Part shown: positions 7,578 to 16,126 of the stretch, piece after piece
How positions within the stretch are numbered: position 1 is the stretch's first letter
How the letters are laid out: the number at the start of each line of letters is the position of its first letter
Assembly (NCBI GenBank): GCA_022510765.1
Contig: JAFLSU010000001.1
Span: forward strand, 1 to 41,189
Direction of reading: 5' to 3'
DNA length: 41,189 nucleotides
Source: Christensenellaceae bacterium
GTDB lineage: Bacteria > Bacillota > Clostridia > Christensenellales > CAG-138
Position numbers and translations under genes: made by a program
The notes under the pieces: generated by a model
Told to the model about the DNA's origin: nothing
Databases searched by the model: none
What the model saw: only the letters and a program-made list of their open reading frames with translations

Positions 7578-7881
7578 GGGGATTAGGGCGAGGTGAGTCG
7601 AAGCACAGCATACTGAGCAAGGCTCAGCACGGTTTTAAAGGGCGGATTTCCCTGTATGCTGCGTCAAAATTCTCGAAAGGCGTCCGGCCTTCCTCCGCTT
7701 TTTTCCTTGCCTACGGAAAAATCCGCTCCTTTAAAACTCCGCAGGACCGTGAGCGAGGAGTTTTTTCGCAAGACAAGGAAAAGATTCCTCGGAATGCTGA
7801 AGCATTCCGAGCGGTTATTTGACAAAGTATTGCGAAAAATAAACCGCTCAGGGCGTACAGGGTTCGACTCCCCTCGCCCTA
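7578..7881 (+). ncRNA. Candidate structured non-coding RNA or long regulatory leader, ~300 nt
   Basis: This stretch has no credible ORF but dense base pairing. A 9-bp perfect closing stem joins its ends (7584-7592 with 7873-7881). Inside are 7606-7613 with 7654-7661 (8 bp), the TGAGC/GCTCA hairpin (7614-7626), a 17-bp helix with one bulge (7633-7649 with 7719-7736), 7733-7740 with 7757-7764 (8 bp), a 10-bp hairpin with TGAA loop (7788-7811) and a 12-bp stem with one bulge (7809-7820 with about 7837-7849). The 3' end holds GGGTTCGACTCCC, which looks like a tRNA T-arm. Several helices exclude each other: AGGGCG occurs at 7585 and 7850 and both copies can pair with CGCCCT at 7875. It has its own promoter. 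It could be a trans-acting RNA or the leader of the PBP mRNA beginning ~150 nt later. It is not a recognisable tmRNA, SRP, 6S or RNase P RNA. Confidence 0.6.
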
Positions 7882-7956
7882 TGTTAATCGCTCAACGAAT
7901 CTGCAAAGACCAAGGTTCCAACGAGCGACAGCGGGTTTTCCCGCAATATATCCGAT

Positions 7957-8028
7957 GGAAAGGAATGCGCATGCACTCAGACGCTTCATTTATGGAAGCC
8001 ATATCCTGTGGACATGCGCCGGGTAAAC
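7957..8028 (+). promoter_or_regulatory. SD and hairpin in the PBP translation start region
   Basis: GGAAAGGA (7957-7964) is the best SD but lies 64 nt before the ATG at 8029. GCGCATG (7967-7973) is exactly complementary to CATGCGC (8013-8019). Folding this stem would bring the SD to about 11 nt from ATG 8029. Two alternative starts (GTG 8008, ATG 8014) would lie inside the folded part. Confidence 0.4.
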
Positions 8029-11000
8029 ATGAATAAACCCAAAAATGAAAAATACTCACCTGAAGGTCATTCGAGCGGAAATAGCGGCAGTTTGTCAGCG
8101 AAATTCGGCAAAAGGAGCGACAAAAACGAGGTATCGGATCATACCGCCGTATACTCAAGGCCAAGATTCGTGTCGCGTTCTGCTGCTAACGATTCTAATT
8201 CGTTGCCATCGTCAAACGCGAGTGCGGAAGGGAGCAGCGTAAAAACCAACAGCAGTTTCCTTGCTTCATTAAAACGTATGCTCCGAAAAAAGAGGTTTTC
8301 CGGAAGCGGAGACGATGAGCCGGCTCCTGTTTTCGTGCCGCGCAAACGCCCGCATTCAACCGTGCTTGCGGTGTTTTTCGGCATAATCAAGCTGATGATG
8401 CTTTCCGTACTGCTCGGCGGTGTGGCGGCATTCGGGCTTGTTTTAGGCATCGCCAAAGCCTACATTGACACCACTCCGTCGCTCGATGTTTCGACCCTGA
8501 CCGTCAGCGACAGAACGAGCTATATCTACGACAGCAGCGGGAACATGATAACCACTTTTGCAAGCATGGAATACCGCGACTGGGTAGACATAGAAGACGT
8601 TCCCGACATGCTAAAAAACGCTCTCATAGCGGTTGAAGACGTGCGCTTTTATAAGCATGGTGGACTCGATTTTAAGCGTCTGTTCGGCGCTGTCGTGAAT
8701 ACCTTCCGAAACGAGAATACGCATGGCGGCTCCACCATCACACAGCAGCTTATAAAAAACAAGATACTTTCAAATGTCCAGAGCTACAAGCGTAAGATAC
8801 AGGAGGCTTATCTCGCCTATGAACTTGAAAGCACCATATCCAAGGATGACATCCTCGAAGCCTATATGAACGATGTCTACCTCGGGGACTCCAATTACGG
8901 CTTTAAAACGGCGGCAAAGGACTATTTTGGCAAGGAGCTTGATGAGCTTACCATACGCGAATGCGCAATGCTTGCCGGAATGGTACAAAAGCCCAATGTT
9001 TACAACCCCAGAGCCAATACCTATAAGCGCTTTAATGAGGACGGTTCCAACAAAATGAGCGTCACGAACGAGCGCACCGATATTGTGCTTCAGTCGATGT
9101 ATAAAGCAGGATTCATCACGAAGGCGGAGTATCAGCGCGCGCTTAAGGATAACGTTAATATTTTGGAACACAGCGCTCAGAAGCAGCTCTATGATATGGC
9201 ATATTTCGTTGAATACGCCATTTATGATGTCGTCACTCATATGCTTGAAAGCCGCGACCTTGCCGACACAAGCAGCAATCGTTCCGCGATCGAACGTGAG
9301 CTGCGCACCGGGGGCTATCATATCTACCTTACGGTCGATCCTGAAGTTCAGAACAGCGTTCAGGACATAATCACCAATTGGGAGGACTATCCTCATCTGC
9401 GCAATTCGGCAGCAAGCGAAATTATCGACTCCGTGTCCGGCATAGTTGCCGAACAGCCCCAGGCCTCCGCAGTAATCATAGACCATCGGACGGGTCAGAT
9501 AAAAGCGATCATAGGAGGACGAGAGGAACCCATTCAAAGGCGCCAGCTCAACCGAGCCTATCAAAGCTCCATGCCCGTTGGTTCATCCATAAAGCCCCTC
9601 TCCGTCTACGGCCCCGCGCTCGATATGGGTGCGTCCCCCGCTACCGGAATATTGAACGCGGAGCTTGAGATCGACGGCTACGGCGGCAACGGATACCCCG
9701 CTCTCGGCTCGTCACGCTGGGAGGGGATCATTCCCATTCGAAGGGGTGTCGCCTCTTCATTGAATATTGTTGCCGCAAGGACGCTTTTTGACATTGTTAC
9801 ACCCGATCTGGGCGCAAGATATCTCGAGCGCCTTGGTGTGGATCGTTCAAGAATAAACGTGGACGGCCCCGGCCTTGCGCTTGGAACCTCCGGCATCACC
9901 CCTCTCGAGATGGCCGCTGCCTACGCATGTATAGCAAATGGAGGCATGTATCTTGAGCCGATGTCCTTTTCGAGGGTGGTTGCCGATGATGGTACAGTAA
10001 TACTCAATGCATCCGAGATCCAAAAGACTTATCGCGTTTATCAAGAAACTACAGCATATATGTTGATCGATATGCTTAAGGATGTCGTGTCCTATGGCAC
10101 GGGTACCCGTGCGCAGATCAATGGGATCACCGTCGCAGGAAAGACCGGAACCAATGACGACTATACCAGCGTTTATTTTGCAGGGTTTACGGGCTACTAC
10201 ACCGCTTCCCTATGGATCGGGCATGACCTTTATTCCGAAAAGCTTGCTTCAGGCTCGACCGGAGGCAATTCCGCTGCTCCACTGTGGCAGGCATTTATGA
10301 GCAACATACATGAGGGACTGTCCGACAAACCCATATTGGATGCATCGCCCAGTGACATCGGTCTTATTCGAACCGCCATCTGTCCCGTTTCGGGAATGCT
10401 CGCCACCGATGAATGTATGCTGGATACGCATAATCCGCCTATCACGGATTGGGTCGCTATTGACAGAATGCCCTCACAATATTGCACCATGCATTGCAGC
10501 GTGGATTTCTGTACCAATTCAAACATGCCGGCGAGCGTTGAATGCCCGCGCGGAAACAGAGTGGAAAAATGCGTTGTGCTTATCAATTCCCAATCTCTGT
10601 ACTCGCGCTTATCAGATGATGTATTGCACACATATATACCAAACGCCATCCGAACCGAGCTTGGAATTGCCGACTATATTGAGCATCGTCTTGACTCCGA
10701 ATCGAGCTGCATCGTTCACGGAGGGTTTAATGCAAATGTTCCTATTGAAGAACTTCTTGAAAGAGCAGGCGCACTCATTGCGAATGTTCAGTCCTATCTT
10801 GACACGGTACAGACCTTAAGCGATACCGACAGAGCCTTGCTTGAAAGCGGCATTTCGAATCTCCAAGCAGCGATCGCCGATGCTGATGTCATGCGGATAC
10901 AGCGCTGTATGCAGGAATTGATGTATAATTACAATATCCTCTCATCTGCGCATCCCCCCGTGACCGATCCGGATCCGAGCCCCGAACAGGATCCGAGTCC

Positions 11001-11046
11001 CGGGATCGAACCTACTCCCGAACCAACGCCTTCACCGGATGAATGA
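8029..11046 (+). CDS. Class A penicillin-binding protein (PBP1A type), bifunctional
   Basis: About 1005 aa. It polymerises lipid II and cross-links peptidoglycan outside the membrane. In order: a ~110-residue hydrophilic Ser/Lys-rich cytoplasmic tail; one membrane helix (about 113-144); a GT51 glycosyltransferase domain with the catalytic Glu in AVEDVRFYKHGGLD and the signature GGSTITQQLIKN; and a transpeptidase domain with SxxK in VGSSIKP, SxN in SSLNIVAA and KTGT in AGKTGTNDDY. After it come a Cys-rich segment (CPVSGML...CTMHCSVDFC) and a Pro-rich end (DPDPSPEQDPSPGIEPTPEP). The C-terminal extension explains the size, larger than the common 700-900 aa. Two further in-frame starts exist (GTG 8008, ATG 8014). 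It follows the structured RNA and may share its promoter. Confidence 0.95.
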   Translation: MNKPKNEKYSPEGHSSGNSGSLSAKFGKRSDKNEVSDHTAVYSRPRFVSRSAANDSNSLPSSNASAEGSSVKTNSSFLASLKRMLRKKRFSGSGDDEPAPVFVPRKRPHSTVLAVFFGIIKLMMLSVLLGGVAAFGLVLGIAKAYIDTTPSLDVSTLTVSDRTSYIYDSSGNMITTFASMEYRDWVDIEDVPDMLKNALIAVEDVRFYKHGGLDFKRLFGAVVNTFRNENTHGGSTITQQLIKNKILSNVQSYKRKIQEAYLAYELESTISKDDILEAYMNDVYLGDSNYGFKTAAKDYFGKELDELTIRECAMLAGMVQKPNVYNPRANTYKRFNEDGSNKMSVTNERTDIVLQSMYKAGFITKAEYQRALKDNVNILEHSAQKQLYDMAYFVEYAIYDVVTHMLESRDLADTSSNRSAIERELRTGGYHIYLTVDPEVQNSVQDIITNWEDYPHLRNSAASEIIDSVSGIVAEQPQASAVIIDHRTGQIKAIIGGREEPIQRRQLNRAYQSSMPVGSSIKPLSVYGPALDMGASPATGILNAELEIDGYGGNGYPALGSSRWEGIIPIRRGVASSLNIVAARTLFDIVTPDLGARYLERLGVDRSRINVDGPGLALGTSGITPLEMAAAYACIANGGMYLEPMSFSRVVADDGTVILNASEIQKTYRVYQETTAYMLIDMLKDVVSYGTGTRAQINGITVAGKTGTNDDYTSVYFAGFTGYYTASLWIGHDLYSEKLASGSTGGNSAAPLWQAFMSNIHEGLSDKPILDASPSDIGLIRTAICPVSGMLATDECMLDTHNPPITDWVAIDRMPSQYCTMHCSVDFCTNSNMPASVECPRGNRVEKCVVLINSQSLYSRLSDDVLHTYIPNAIRTELGIADYIEHRLDSESSCIVHGGFNANVPIEELLERAGALIANVQSYLDTVQTLSDTDRALLESGISNLQAAIADADVMRIQRCMQELMYNYNILSSAHPPVTDPDPSPEQDPSPGIEPTPEPTPSPDE

Positions 11047-11069
11047 GACGAGCATATTATGCAATAACA

Positions 11070-11095
11070 GGGTGCCTGTCTGATGGCAGGTACCC
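11070..11095 (+). other. Intergenic hairpin between PBP and cysteine desulfurase genes
   Basis: GGGTGCCTG (11070-11078) pairs with CAGGTACCC (11087-11095), 9 bp including one G-U, 8-nt loop. No T-run follows, so it is a processing or weak termination signal at most. Confidence 0.45.
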
Positions 11096-11125
11096 CAAAC
11101 AATTTGCAAGGTCAGGTGAAGATAG

Positions 11126-12262
11126 ATGATTTATTTTGATAACAGCGCTACAACCGCGGTCAGCAAAGAAGCTGCTGCCGTTGCAACGCGCTATATGACG
11201 GATGTTTTTTATAATCCGGCAGCGGCGTATTCTCCGTCGATTGCCGTTGAAAGGGAGGTCAATGCCGCAAGAGCGCGGCTTGCCTCTTATATGAACGCGG
11301 ACGCGTCGGAGCTGATATTCACGAGCGGCGGTACAGAAAGCAATAACATTGCGCTTTCGGGAACACTTGCATTAAGGCGCGATAAATGCAGAGTGATTAC
11401 TACCGCAGTCGAACATCCCTCCGTCTACGTGCCGATCAACGCTTTGAAGGAGCAAGGCTACGATGTTGTCGTTGTTGGAGTCGACTCCACAGGCAGAGTA
11501 AAGATGGACGAGCTGGCGGCTGCGCTGACGAGTGCCGTAGGTTATGTGAGCATCATGCACGTCAACAATGAGACGGGCGCCGTAAACGATATTGGCGGCA
11601 TATATGAACTGGTTCACAAACAGGCTCCCGAAGCGGTGCTGCATGTGGATGGAGTTCAGGCGTATATGAAAATGCCGGCAGTAAAATGCGACCTGTATTC
11701 TTTCAGTGGACATAAGCTGCATGCGCCGAAGGGCGTTGGCGGGCTTTACGTTCGCAAGGGTACGAAATTCAAGGGCGGACAAATGGGTGGCGGACAGGAG
11801 AATAATCTCCGATCCGGTACTACCAACGTATCCTCCATTATGGCACTCGATACGGCTGCGAGCATTTATCGTTCGAATCACGACGCATACCTTGCCAATA
11901 TGCGCTCGGTCAAGGAACGTCTCTATACCAATCTCATGCGCATCAAGGATGTGCGGCTGAACGGCCCCTCATTGGATGAAGGAGCTCCATATATTCTCAA
12001 CATGAGCTTTCTTGGGGTTCGTGGCGAAGTGCTGCTTCACTCCGTGATGGACAAGGGACTGCTCGTATCGACAGGATCCGCGTGCGCAGCGCGCAACAGA
12101 GGAAAAAACAGGATACTTACCGCTATGGGTATCGTTGGCGACAGGCAGGATGGAGCCATTCGCTTCAGCTTCTGTCCGTTCAATACCGTTAACGAAGCTG
12201 ATACCGCTGCCCAGATACTCGAGAGTAGTCTTAGTCTGCTTCGCAAGTTCCGCAGGCGCTGA
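11126..12262 (+). CDS. Cysteine desulfurase (NifS/IscS class), probable sulfur donor to ThiI
   Basis: 378 aa, class V PLP enzyme releasing sulfur from cysteine as a protein persulfide. It begins MIYFDNSATT, has TSGGTESNNIAL (about 66-77), a His in VEHPS stacking on PLP, and the PLP lysine in SFSGHKLHAPKG (about Lys197). The active-site Cys sits in STGSACAARN, close to the SGSAC form of group II-like desulfurases. The start has AGGTGA upstream. It lies ~200 bp before thiI on the same strand, the same pairing as Bacillus nifZ-thiI, so its likely job is 4-thiouridine and thiazole sulfur supply rather than general Fe-S assembly; no iscU or sufU is in the window. Confidence 0.9.
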   Translation: MIYFDNSATTAVSKEAAAVATRYMTDVFYNPAAAYSPSIAVEREVNAARARLASYMNADASELIFTSGGTESNNIALSGTLALRRDKCRVITTAVEHPSVYVPINALKEQGYDVVVVGVDSTGRVKMDELAAALTSAVGYVSIMHVNNETGAVNDIGGIYELVHKQAPEAVLHVDGVQAYMKMPAVKCDLYSFSGHKLHAPKGVGGLYVRKGTKFKGGQMGGGQENNLRSGTTNVSSIMALDTAASIYRSNHDAYLANMRSVKERLYTNLMRIKDVRLNGPSLDEGAPYILNMSFLGVRGEVLLHSVMDKGLLVSTGSACAARNRGKNRILTAMGIVGDRQDGAIRFSFCPFNTVNEADTAAQILESSLSLLRKFRRR

Positions 12263-12372
12263 ACCGATCACGAAAAGCAGACGCTTAACCGATCGCAAAA
12301 ACAGGCGATATGCTTTTAATAAATTGCCTGTCCTGCATCGCCCGCATTGGTAGGATAAGTTAACACAATACA

Positions 12373-12409
12373 TGCAATCATGCCTTATTTACAACATGGC
12401 ATGATTGCA
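12373..12409. other. 12-bp perfect inverted repeat upstream of thiI
   Basis: TGCAATCATGCC (12373-12384) and GGCATGATTGCA (12398-12409) are exact reverse complements with a 13-nt loop. No T-run follows. A smaller hairpin (CTCCC/GGGAG, 12424-12440) follows just before the thiI SD. This could be a leader structure or an operator. Confidence 0.6.
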
Positions 12410-12460
12410 ATCATACATAACCACTCCCCGACTTTGGGAGAACATACACTTGGAGGGAAA

Positions 12461-13630
12461 ATGGAAAGAGTAATTCTCGTGCGATACACGGAAATTCACC
12501 TTAAGGGGCTTAACCGTCCCTATTTCGAGCAAAAGCTTGTTGATAACATCAAGACGGCGCTTTGCGGCATTGAATGCCGCATTGAGCGCGAACATGGGCG
12601 TATCTACATCCTCGGGATTTCAGATGACAGTTTTGACGCAGCAACCGACCGCCTTACCCGTGTGTTCGGCATTCATTCCATAAGCCCTGCCTATGCGGTG
12701 GATAAGGAATGGGACAGCGTTTGCTTTACCGCATATATGCTCATGGAGAAGGAGCTTGAAAAACGGCAGAAAGCAAGCTTTAAGGTGTTTGCAAGGCGTT
12801 CGGATAAGCATTATTTCATGAATTCCGATATGATCAACAGGGAGCTCGGACATCTTATGCTCGAAAGATTCCCCGCACTTCATGTTGACATACATAAGCC
12901 CGAAATATCGCTTTCAGTCGAGATTCGTGACTGCGCATATGTCTATTGCGAGGAAATTCCATGCGCGAACGGCATGCCCGTCGGTACCGCGGGCAGAGCC
13001 ACCCTGCTTATTTCCGGCGGAATCGACAGCCCGGTTGCGGGCTACATGATGGCAAAGCGCGGACTCATCCTGAGTGCCGTACACTTCTACAGCTATCCCT
13101 ATACGAGCGAGCGTGCGAGGGATAAGGTTATCGAGCTTACTCGTCTGATCTCCCGGTTTGCAGGACCCATCAGGCTTCACCTTGTGCCGTTTACGGACAT
13201 CCAGATGACCATATACGATCAATGCCCCAGCAAGGAAACGACGATAATTATGCGCCGCCTGATGATGAAAATTGCTGAAAGGATCGCAGCCAAAGAGGGT
13301 GCGAAAGCGCTCATTACCGGCGAAGCACTTGGGCAGGTCGCAAGCCAGACCCTTGAAAGCCTGTGTGTAACGAACGACGCTGTCTCCATGCCGGTTTTCC
13401 GTCCGCTGATCGGCTTTGATAAGGATGAGATCATGGATCTTTCGCGCAAAATCGGAACATATGAAACAAGCATTCTGCCCTACGAGGATTGCTGCACAGT
13501 TTTTGTCCCCAAGCACCCCGTAACCAGACCCGTGCTCGAGGATCTGAGAGCCAGTGAGGCCGCCGTCGATTTCAGTGAGCTTATTGAAAAAGCCATCGCG
13601 GATACGGAACTTATGGTAATCAAGAATTAA
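12461..13630 (+). CDS. thiI: tRNA 4-thiouridine synthetase ThiI
   Basis: 389 aa. It adenylates U8 of tRNA and, with persulfide sulfur, makes 4-thiouridine; in many bacteria it also serves thiazole synthesis. The N-terminal ferredoxin-like region begins MERVILVRYTEIHLKGLNRP, a THUMP domain follows (about 60-165), and the PP-loop ATPase motif SGGIDSPVAGYMM is at about 185-197. There is no C-terminal rhodanese domain, the short Gram-positive form, so sulfur must come directly from the desulfurase encoded upstream. The start at 12461 is chosen because TGGAGGG lies 5-8 nt before it and the protein then opens with the family N-terminus; an in-frame ATG at 12380 would lie inside the upstream hairpin. 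Confidence 0.95.
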   Translation: MERVILVRYTEIHLKGLNRPYFEQKLVDNIKTALCGIECRIEREHGRIYILGISDDSFDAATDRLTRVFGIHSISPAYAVDKEWDSVCFTAYMLMEKELEKRQKASFKVFARRSDKHYFMNSDMINRELGHLMLERFPALHVDIHKPEISLSVEIRDCAYVYCEEIPCANGMPVGTAGRATLLISGGIDSPVAGYMMAKRGLILSAVHFYSYPYTSERARDKVIELTRLISRFAGPIRLHLVPFTDIQMTIYDQCPSKETTIIMRRLMMKIAERIAAKEGAKALITGEALGQVASQTLESLCVTNDAVSMPVFRPLIGFDKDEIMDLSRKIGTYETSILPYEDCCTVFVPKHPVTRPVLEDLRASEAAVDFSELIEKAIADTELMVIKN

Positions 13631-13646
13631 ATCTGCCGTGGTAATT

Positions 13647-13683
13647 AAAAGTCTCGAAACCTAAATGCGTTCGGGACTTTTTC
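13647..13683 (+). terminator. Terminator after thiI
   Basis: A 12-bp stem (13647-13658 with 13670-13681, one G-U pair) ends in a T-rich stretch (ACTTTTTCC). It lies 17 bp after the thiI stop. Confidence 0.75.
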
Positions 13684-13768
13684 CTACTCTAAGCCTAAAA
13701 TATATTCCGTTGTGGGTTTGCTTTGTGAATCCACCTTTGTGCAAAACTCCTTGCCTTAAGTAGAACGC

Positions 13769-13797
13769 TTGAGTTTTGTATAAAAAAGTTGTATAAT
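13769..13797 (+). promoter_or_regulatory. Promoter of the ruvCAB operon
   Basis: -35 TTGAGT (13769-13774), 17-bp spacer, -10 TATAAT (13792-13797), 55 bp before the ruvC ATG. An 8-bp inverted repeat (CAAAACTC 13742-13749, GAGTTTTG 13771-13778) overlaps the -35 and could bind a regulator. I see no clear LexA box. Confidence 0.7.
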
Positions 13798-13851
13798 TAT
13801 TGTGCTGTTATAGGATTTGCACCAAGGGGTATATTTCAAGGAGTGCATTGA

Positions 13852-14349
13852 ATGATAGTTTTGGGGATTGACCCAGGGTATGCGATATTGGGCTATGGCG
13901 TGCTGAGGACGGATGGATCGAAGCTTGCCGCCATCGATTGCGGTGTAATCGAGACGAATACAAAAATGACCTTCCCAGAGCGGCTGGAAAGGCTCTATTC
14001 CGGCACAAGGGCGCTTATAGAACGCTTTAGTCCCGATCATGTTGCATTTGAAGAGCTTTTTTTCTACCGAAATACTACCACCGCTTTGCAGGTAGCGGCG
14101 GCAAGAGGAGTTGCGATCCTTGCCGCGCAGCAAGCAGGTCTGCCGTTGTACGAATACACTCCAATGGAGATCAAGCTAAGCGTTACGGGTGACGGACATG
14201 CGGACAAGCTCCAGATGCAGAATATGGTTAAGCTGCTTTTCAAATTGAGCAAGATCCCAAAGCCGGATGATGCTGCGGACGCGCTCGGTGTCGCGGTATG
14301 CCATGCCAACATGTTAGGCCCGGCGATGGAAGAATACAGAATTAAGTAG
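13852..14349 (+). CDS. ruvC: Holliday junction endonuclease RuvC
   Basis: 165 aa. It cuts Holliday junctions symmetrically in concert with RuvAB. Catalytic acidic residues are visible: Asp7 in GIDPG, Glu67/68 in FEELFF and Asp140/Asp143 in KPDDAADALG. KLSVTGDGHADKLQM (about 108-122) is the conserved DNA-binding region. Length is typical. AAGGAG lies 8 nt before the ATG. First gene of ruvC-ruvA-ruvB. Confidence 0.96.
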   Translation: MIVLGIDPGYAILGYGVLRTDGSKLAAIDCGVIETNTKMTFPERLERLYSGTRALIERFSPDHVAFEELFFYRNTTTALQVAAARGVAILAAQQAGLPLYEYTPMEIKLSVTGDGHADKLQMQNMVKLLFKLSKIPKPDDAADALGVAVCHANMLGPAMEEYRIK

Positions 14350-14395
14350 TACCACAGGATGCGTGCCTTCACGCATTTCGGGAATATGGAGAACT

Positions 14396-14989
14396 ATGTA
14401 CGCATACATCAGGGGAACAACGGACGCTGTTTTCGCTGACCGCGCCATTATCGAGGCGGGCGGAATTGGCTATGAATTGATTTGCAGCGGTAATACGCTT
14501 AAAAAAATGCACCAAGGTGAGCAGGCTAAGCTTTTTGCACATTTTCACCTTGCCCAGGACGCCGTCGTGCTCTATGGTTTTTATACCGAAGACGAGCGGG
14601 CGATTTTTCGCAAGCTCATAAGTGTTTCGCGCATAGGGCCCAAGGTTGCACTCAATGTGCTTTCCGCACTTTCGCCGGATGATGTGACGCTTGCCGTGCT
14701 TACCGACAATGCCGCCGCGTTTGATTGCGTACACGGAATGGGTCGCAAAACCGCGGAACGAATCATTCTGGAGCTGAAGGGAAAGGTAGATTCAAAGCCG
14801 ATGGGCAAGTCGCAGAAAGCGAGCTCATCCGAAGGTTCAAATACGCTTCGCACCGAAGCGATAGCGGCACTGGTAGCGCTTGGCTATGACGGCGCGGTTG
14901 CGGGTCGAGCGGTTGCATCGGTTCCCGAATGCGATAGGGTCGAGGATATGATCATGGCCGCCCTTCGCGAGCTTTCCAATAAAAAGTGA
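14396..14989 (+). CDS. ruvA: Holliday junction branch-migration protein RuvA
   Basis: 197 aa. It binds the four-way junction as a tetramer and loads RuvB rings. It begins MYAYIRGT, with the OB domain in residues 1-63 (GGIGYEL). The helix-hairpin-helix motifs include SRIGPKVALNVLSA and HGMGRKTAERIILELKGK (about 105-136), followed by a Ser/Lys linker and the RuvB-binding C-terminal three-helix domain. The start at 14396 matches the family N-terminus and has GGAG just upstream; an earlier in-frame start at 14363 lies within a 7-bp hairpin (ATGCGTG/CACGCAT, 14359-14376) that separates it from ruvC. Confidence 0.95.
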   Translation: MYAYIRGTTDAVFADRAIIEAGGIGYELICSGNTLKKMHQGEQAKLFAHFHLAQDAVVLYGFYTEDERAIFRKLISVSRIGPKVALNVLSALSPDDVTLAVLTDNAAAFDCVHGMGRKTAERIILELKGKVDSKPMGKSQKASSSEGSNTLRTEAIAALVALGYDGAVAGRAVASVPECDRVEDMIMAALRELSNKK

Positions 14990-15002
14990 GTAGCAAGGTA
15001 TA

Positions 15003-16043
15003 ATGGACGACGAAAGGCTTATAACTTCATCATTGCTTGCGGAGGACGAAACGGCGGAGTATAGCTTGCGCCCACGTTTTCTTAATGAATATATCGGTCA
15101 AGGCAATGTCAAGGAACATATGCGGGTATATATTCAGGCTGCAAAGCTTCGTGGCGAGGCGCTCGATCATGCGTTGCTGTACGGCCCGCCGGGACTTGGC
15201 AAGACCACCCTTGCGGCGATCATTGCAAACGAGATGGGGGGCAACCTGCGCATTACAAGCGGCCCCGCATTGACACACGCGGGTGATATTGCTGCGCTTC
15301 TTTCCAATATTAACGAGGGCGATGTGCTCTTTATTGATGAAATTCACCGCCTCAACGCCAATGTGGAGGAAATACTCTACCCGGCGATGGAGGATTTTGC
15401 TTACGATATAATAATCGGAAAGGGGCCTTCCGCACGTTCGCTGCGGCTGGAGCTTCCTAAGTTTACACTCGTCGGCGCGACTACAAGGATGGGGCTTTTG
15501 ACGGGGCCGCTTCGTGACCGCTTCGGAATTAAGGAACAGCTGGAGCTCTACACTCCCGATGATCTAAAGGAGATCATTATTCGAAGCGCGGGAATACTCG
15601 GAATTGAGATAACGATCGACGGTGCATATGAAATTGCCTCCCGTTCGAGGGGAACGCCGCGAATTGCAAATCGTCTTCTTCGTCGTGTCAGGGATTTTGC
15701 TCAAGTCATGGCGAACGGAATCATTGATTTGGATGCTGCGCACGATGGACTTGACATGCTCCGCATCGACGAACTGGGGCTTGATGCAGTGGATCGTCGT
15801 ATGCTGAACTGCATGATAGTGAAGTTTGGGGGACGACCCGTTGGGCTGGATACCATTGCCGCAGCAACGGGCGAAGATGCCTCCACCATTGAGGACGTGT
15901 ATGAACCGTATCTATTGCAGCTTGGATTTATTGCAAGAACACCCCGAGGACGTGTTTTAATGCCGGCGGCATATTCCCATATGGGCTATGCTCCGCCTGC
16001 GGACAACAGGGAAAGTAAGGGCAGTCAGACGAGCTTTGTTTAA
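15003..16043 (+). CDS. ruvB: Holliday junction branch-migration motor RuvB
   Basis: 346 aa AAA+ helicase that drives branch migration with RuvA. It has the RuvB entry [13 protein letters not shown], Walker [10 protein letters not shown] (about 62-70), Walker [10 protein letters not shown], sensor 1 LVGATTRMG, the arginine-finger region GPLRDRFG, and a C-terminal winged helix (about 265-330; [37 protein letters not shown] in part). It starts 13 bp after ruvA with AAGG upstream. Complete and typical in length. Confidence 0.97.
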   Translation: MDDERLITSSLLAEDETAEYSLRPRFLNEYIGQGNVKEHMRVYIQAAKLRGEALDHALLYGPPGLGKTTLAAIIANEMGGNLRITSGPALTHAGDIAALLSNINEGDVLFIDEIHRLNANVEEILYPAMEDFAYDIIIGKGPSARSLRLELPKFTLVGATTRMGLLTGPLRDRFGIKEQLELYTPDDLKEIIIRSAGILGIEITIDGAYEIASRSRGTPRIANRLLRRVRDFAQVMANGIIDLDAAHDGLDMLRIDELGLDAVDRRMLNCMIVKFGGRPVGLDTIAAATGEDASTIEDVYEPYLLQLGFIARTPRGRVLMPAAYSHMGYAPPADNRESKGSQTSFV

Positions 16044-16126
16044 CGATAGCTATACCAGCATAAAAAGGAATGGCTTGTTGACCATTTATAGCATAATCAT
16101 TTGATCAACGACAGGAGGTACTCAAG

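Noticed and set aside
6820..7596. 258-aa plus-strand ORF
   Set aside because: Antisense to yunB and running over its promoter region; composition and lack of SD mark it as a shadow.
7578..7881. tmRNA (ssrA) or interrupted tRNA
   Set aside because: The T-arm-like 3' end and closing stem suggest it, but there is no tmRNA 5' consensus (TGGTTTCGAC), no tag-coding ORF ending in ALAA, and the T-stem has only three good pairs. No anticodon arm can be placed.
7578..7881. SRP RNA or 6S RNA
   Set aside because: The SRP domain IV sequence (GGTCCGGAAGGAAGCAGC-like) is absent, and the branched fold does not resemble the rod-like 6S RNA.
8770..9564. 264-aa minus-strand ORF
   Set aside because: Lies wholly antisense to the PBP glycosyltransferase/transpeptidase region, has no SD and no family resemblance; a codon-bias shadow.
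12380..12460. Longer thiI with start at 12380
   Set aside because: The extension covers a hairpin and the SD and does not match the ThiI N-terminus; ATG 12461 has an ideal SD.
13740..13800. LexA (SOS) box before ruvC
   Set aside because: No CGAACnnnnGTTCG-type dyad is found; the 8-bp inverted repeat there has a different sequence and a 21-bp gap.
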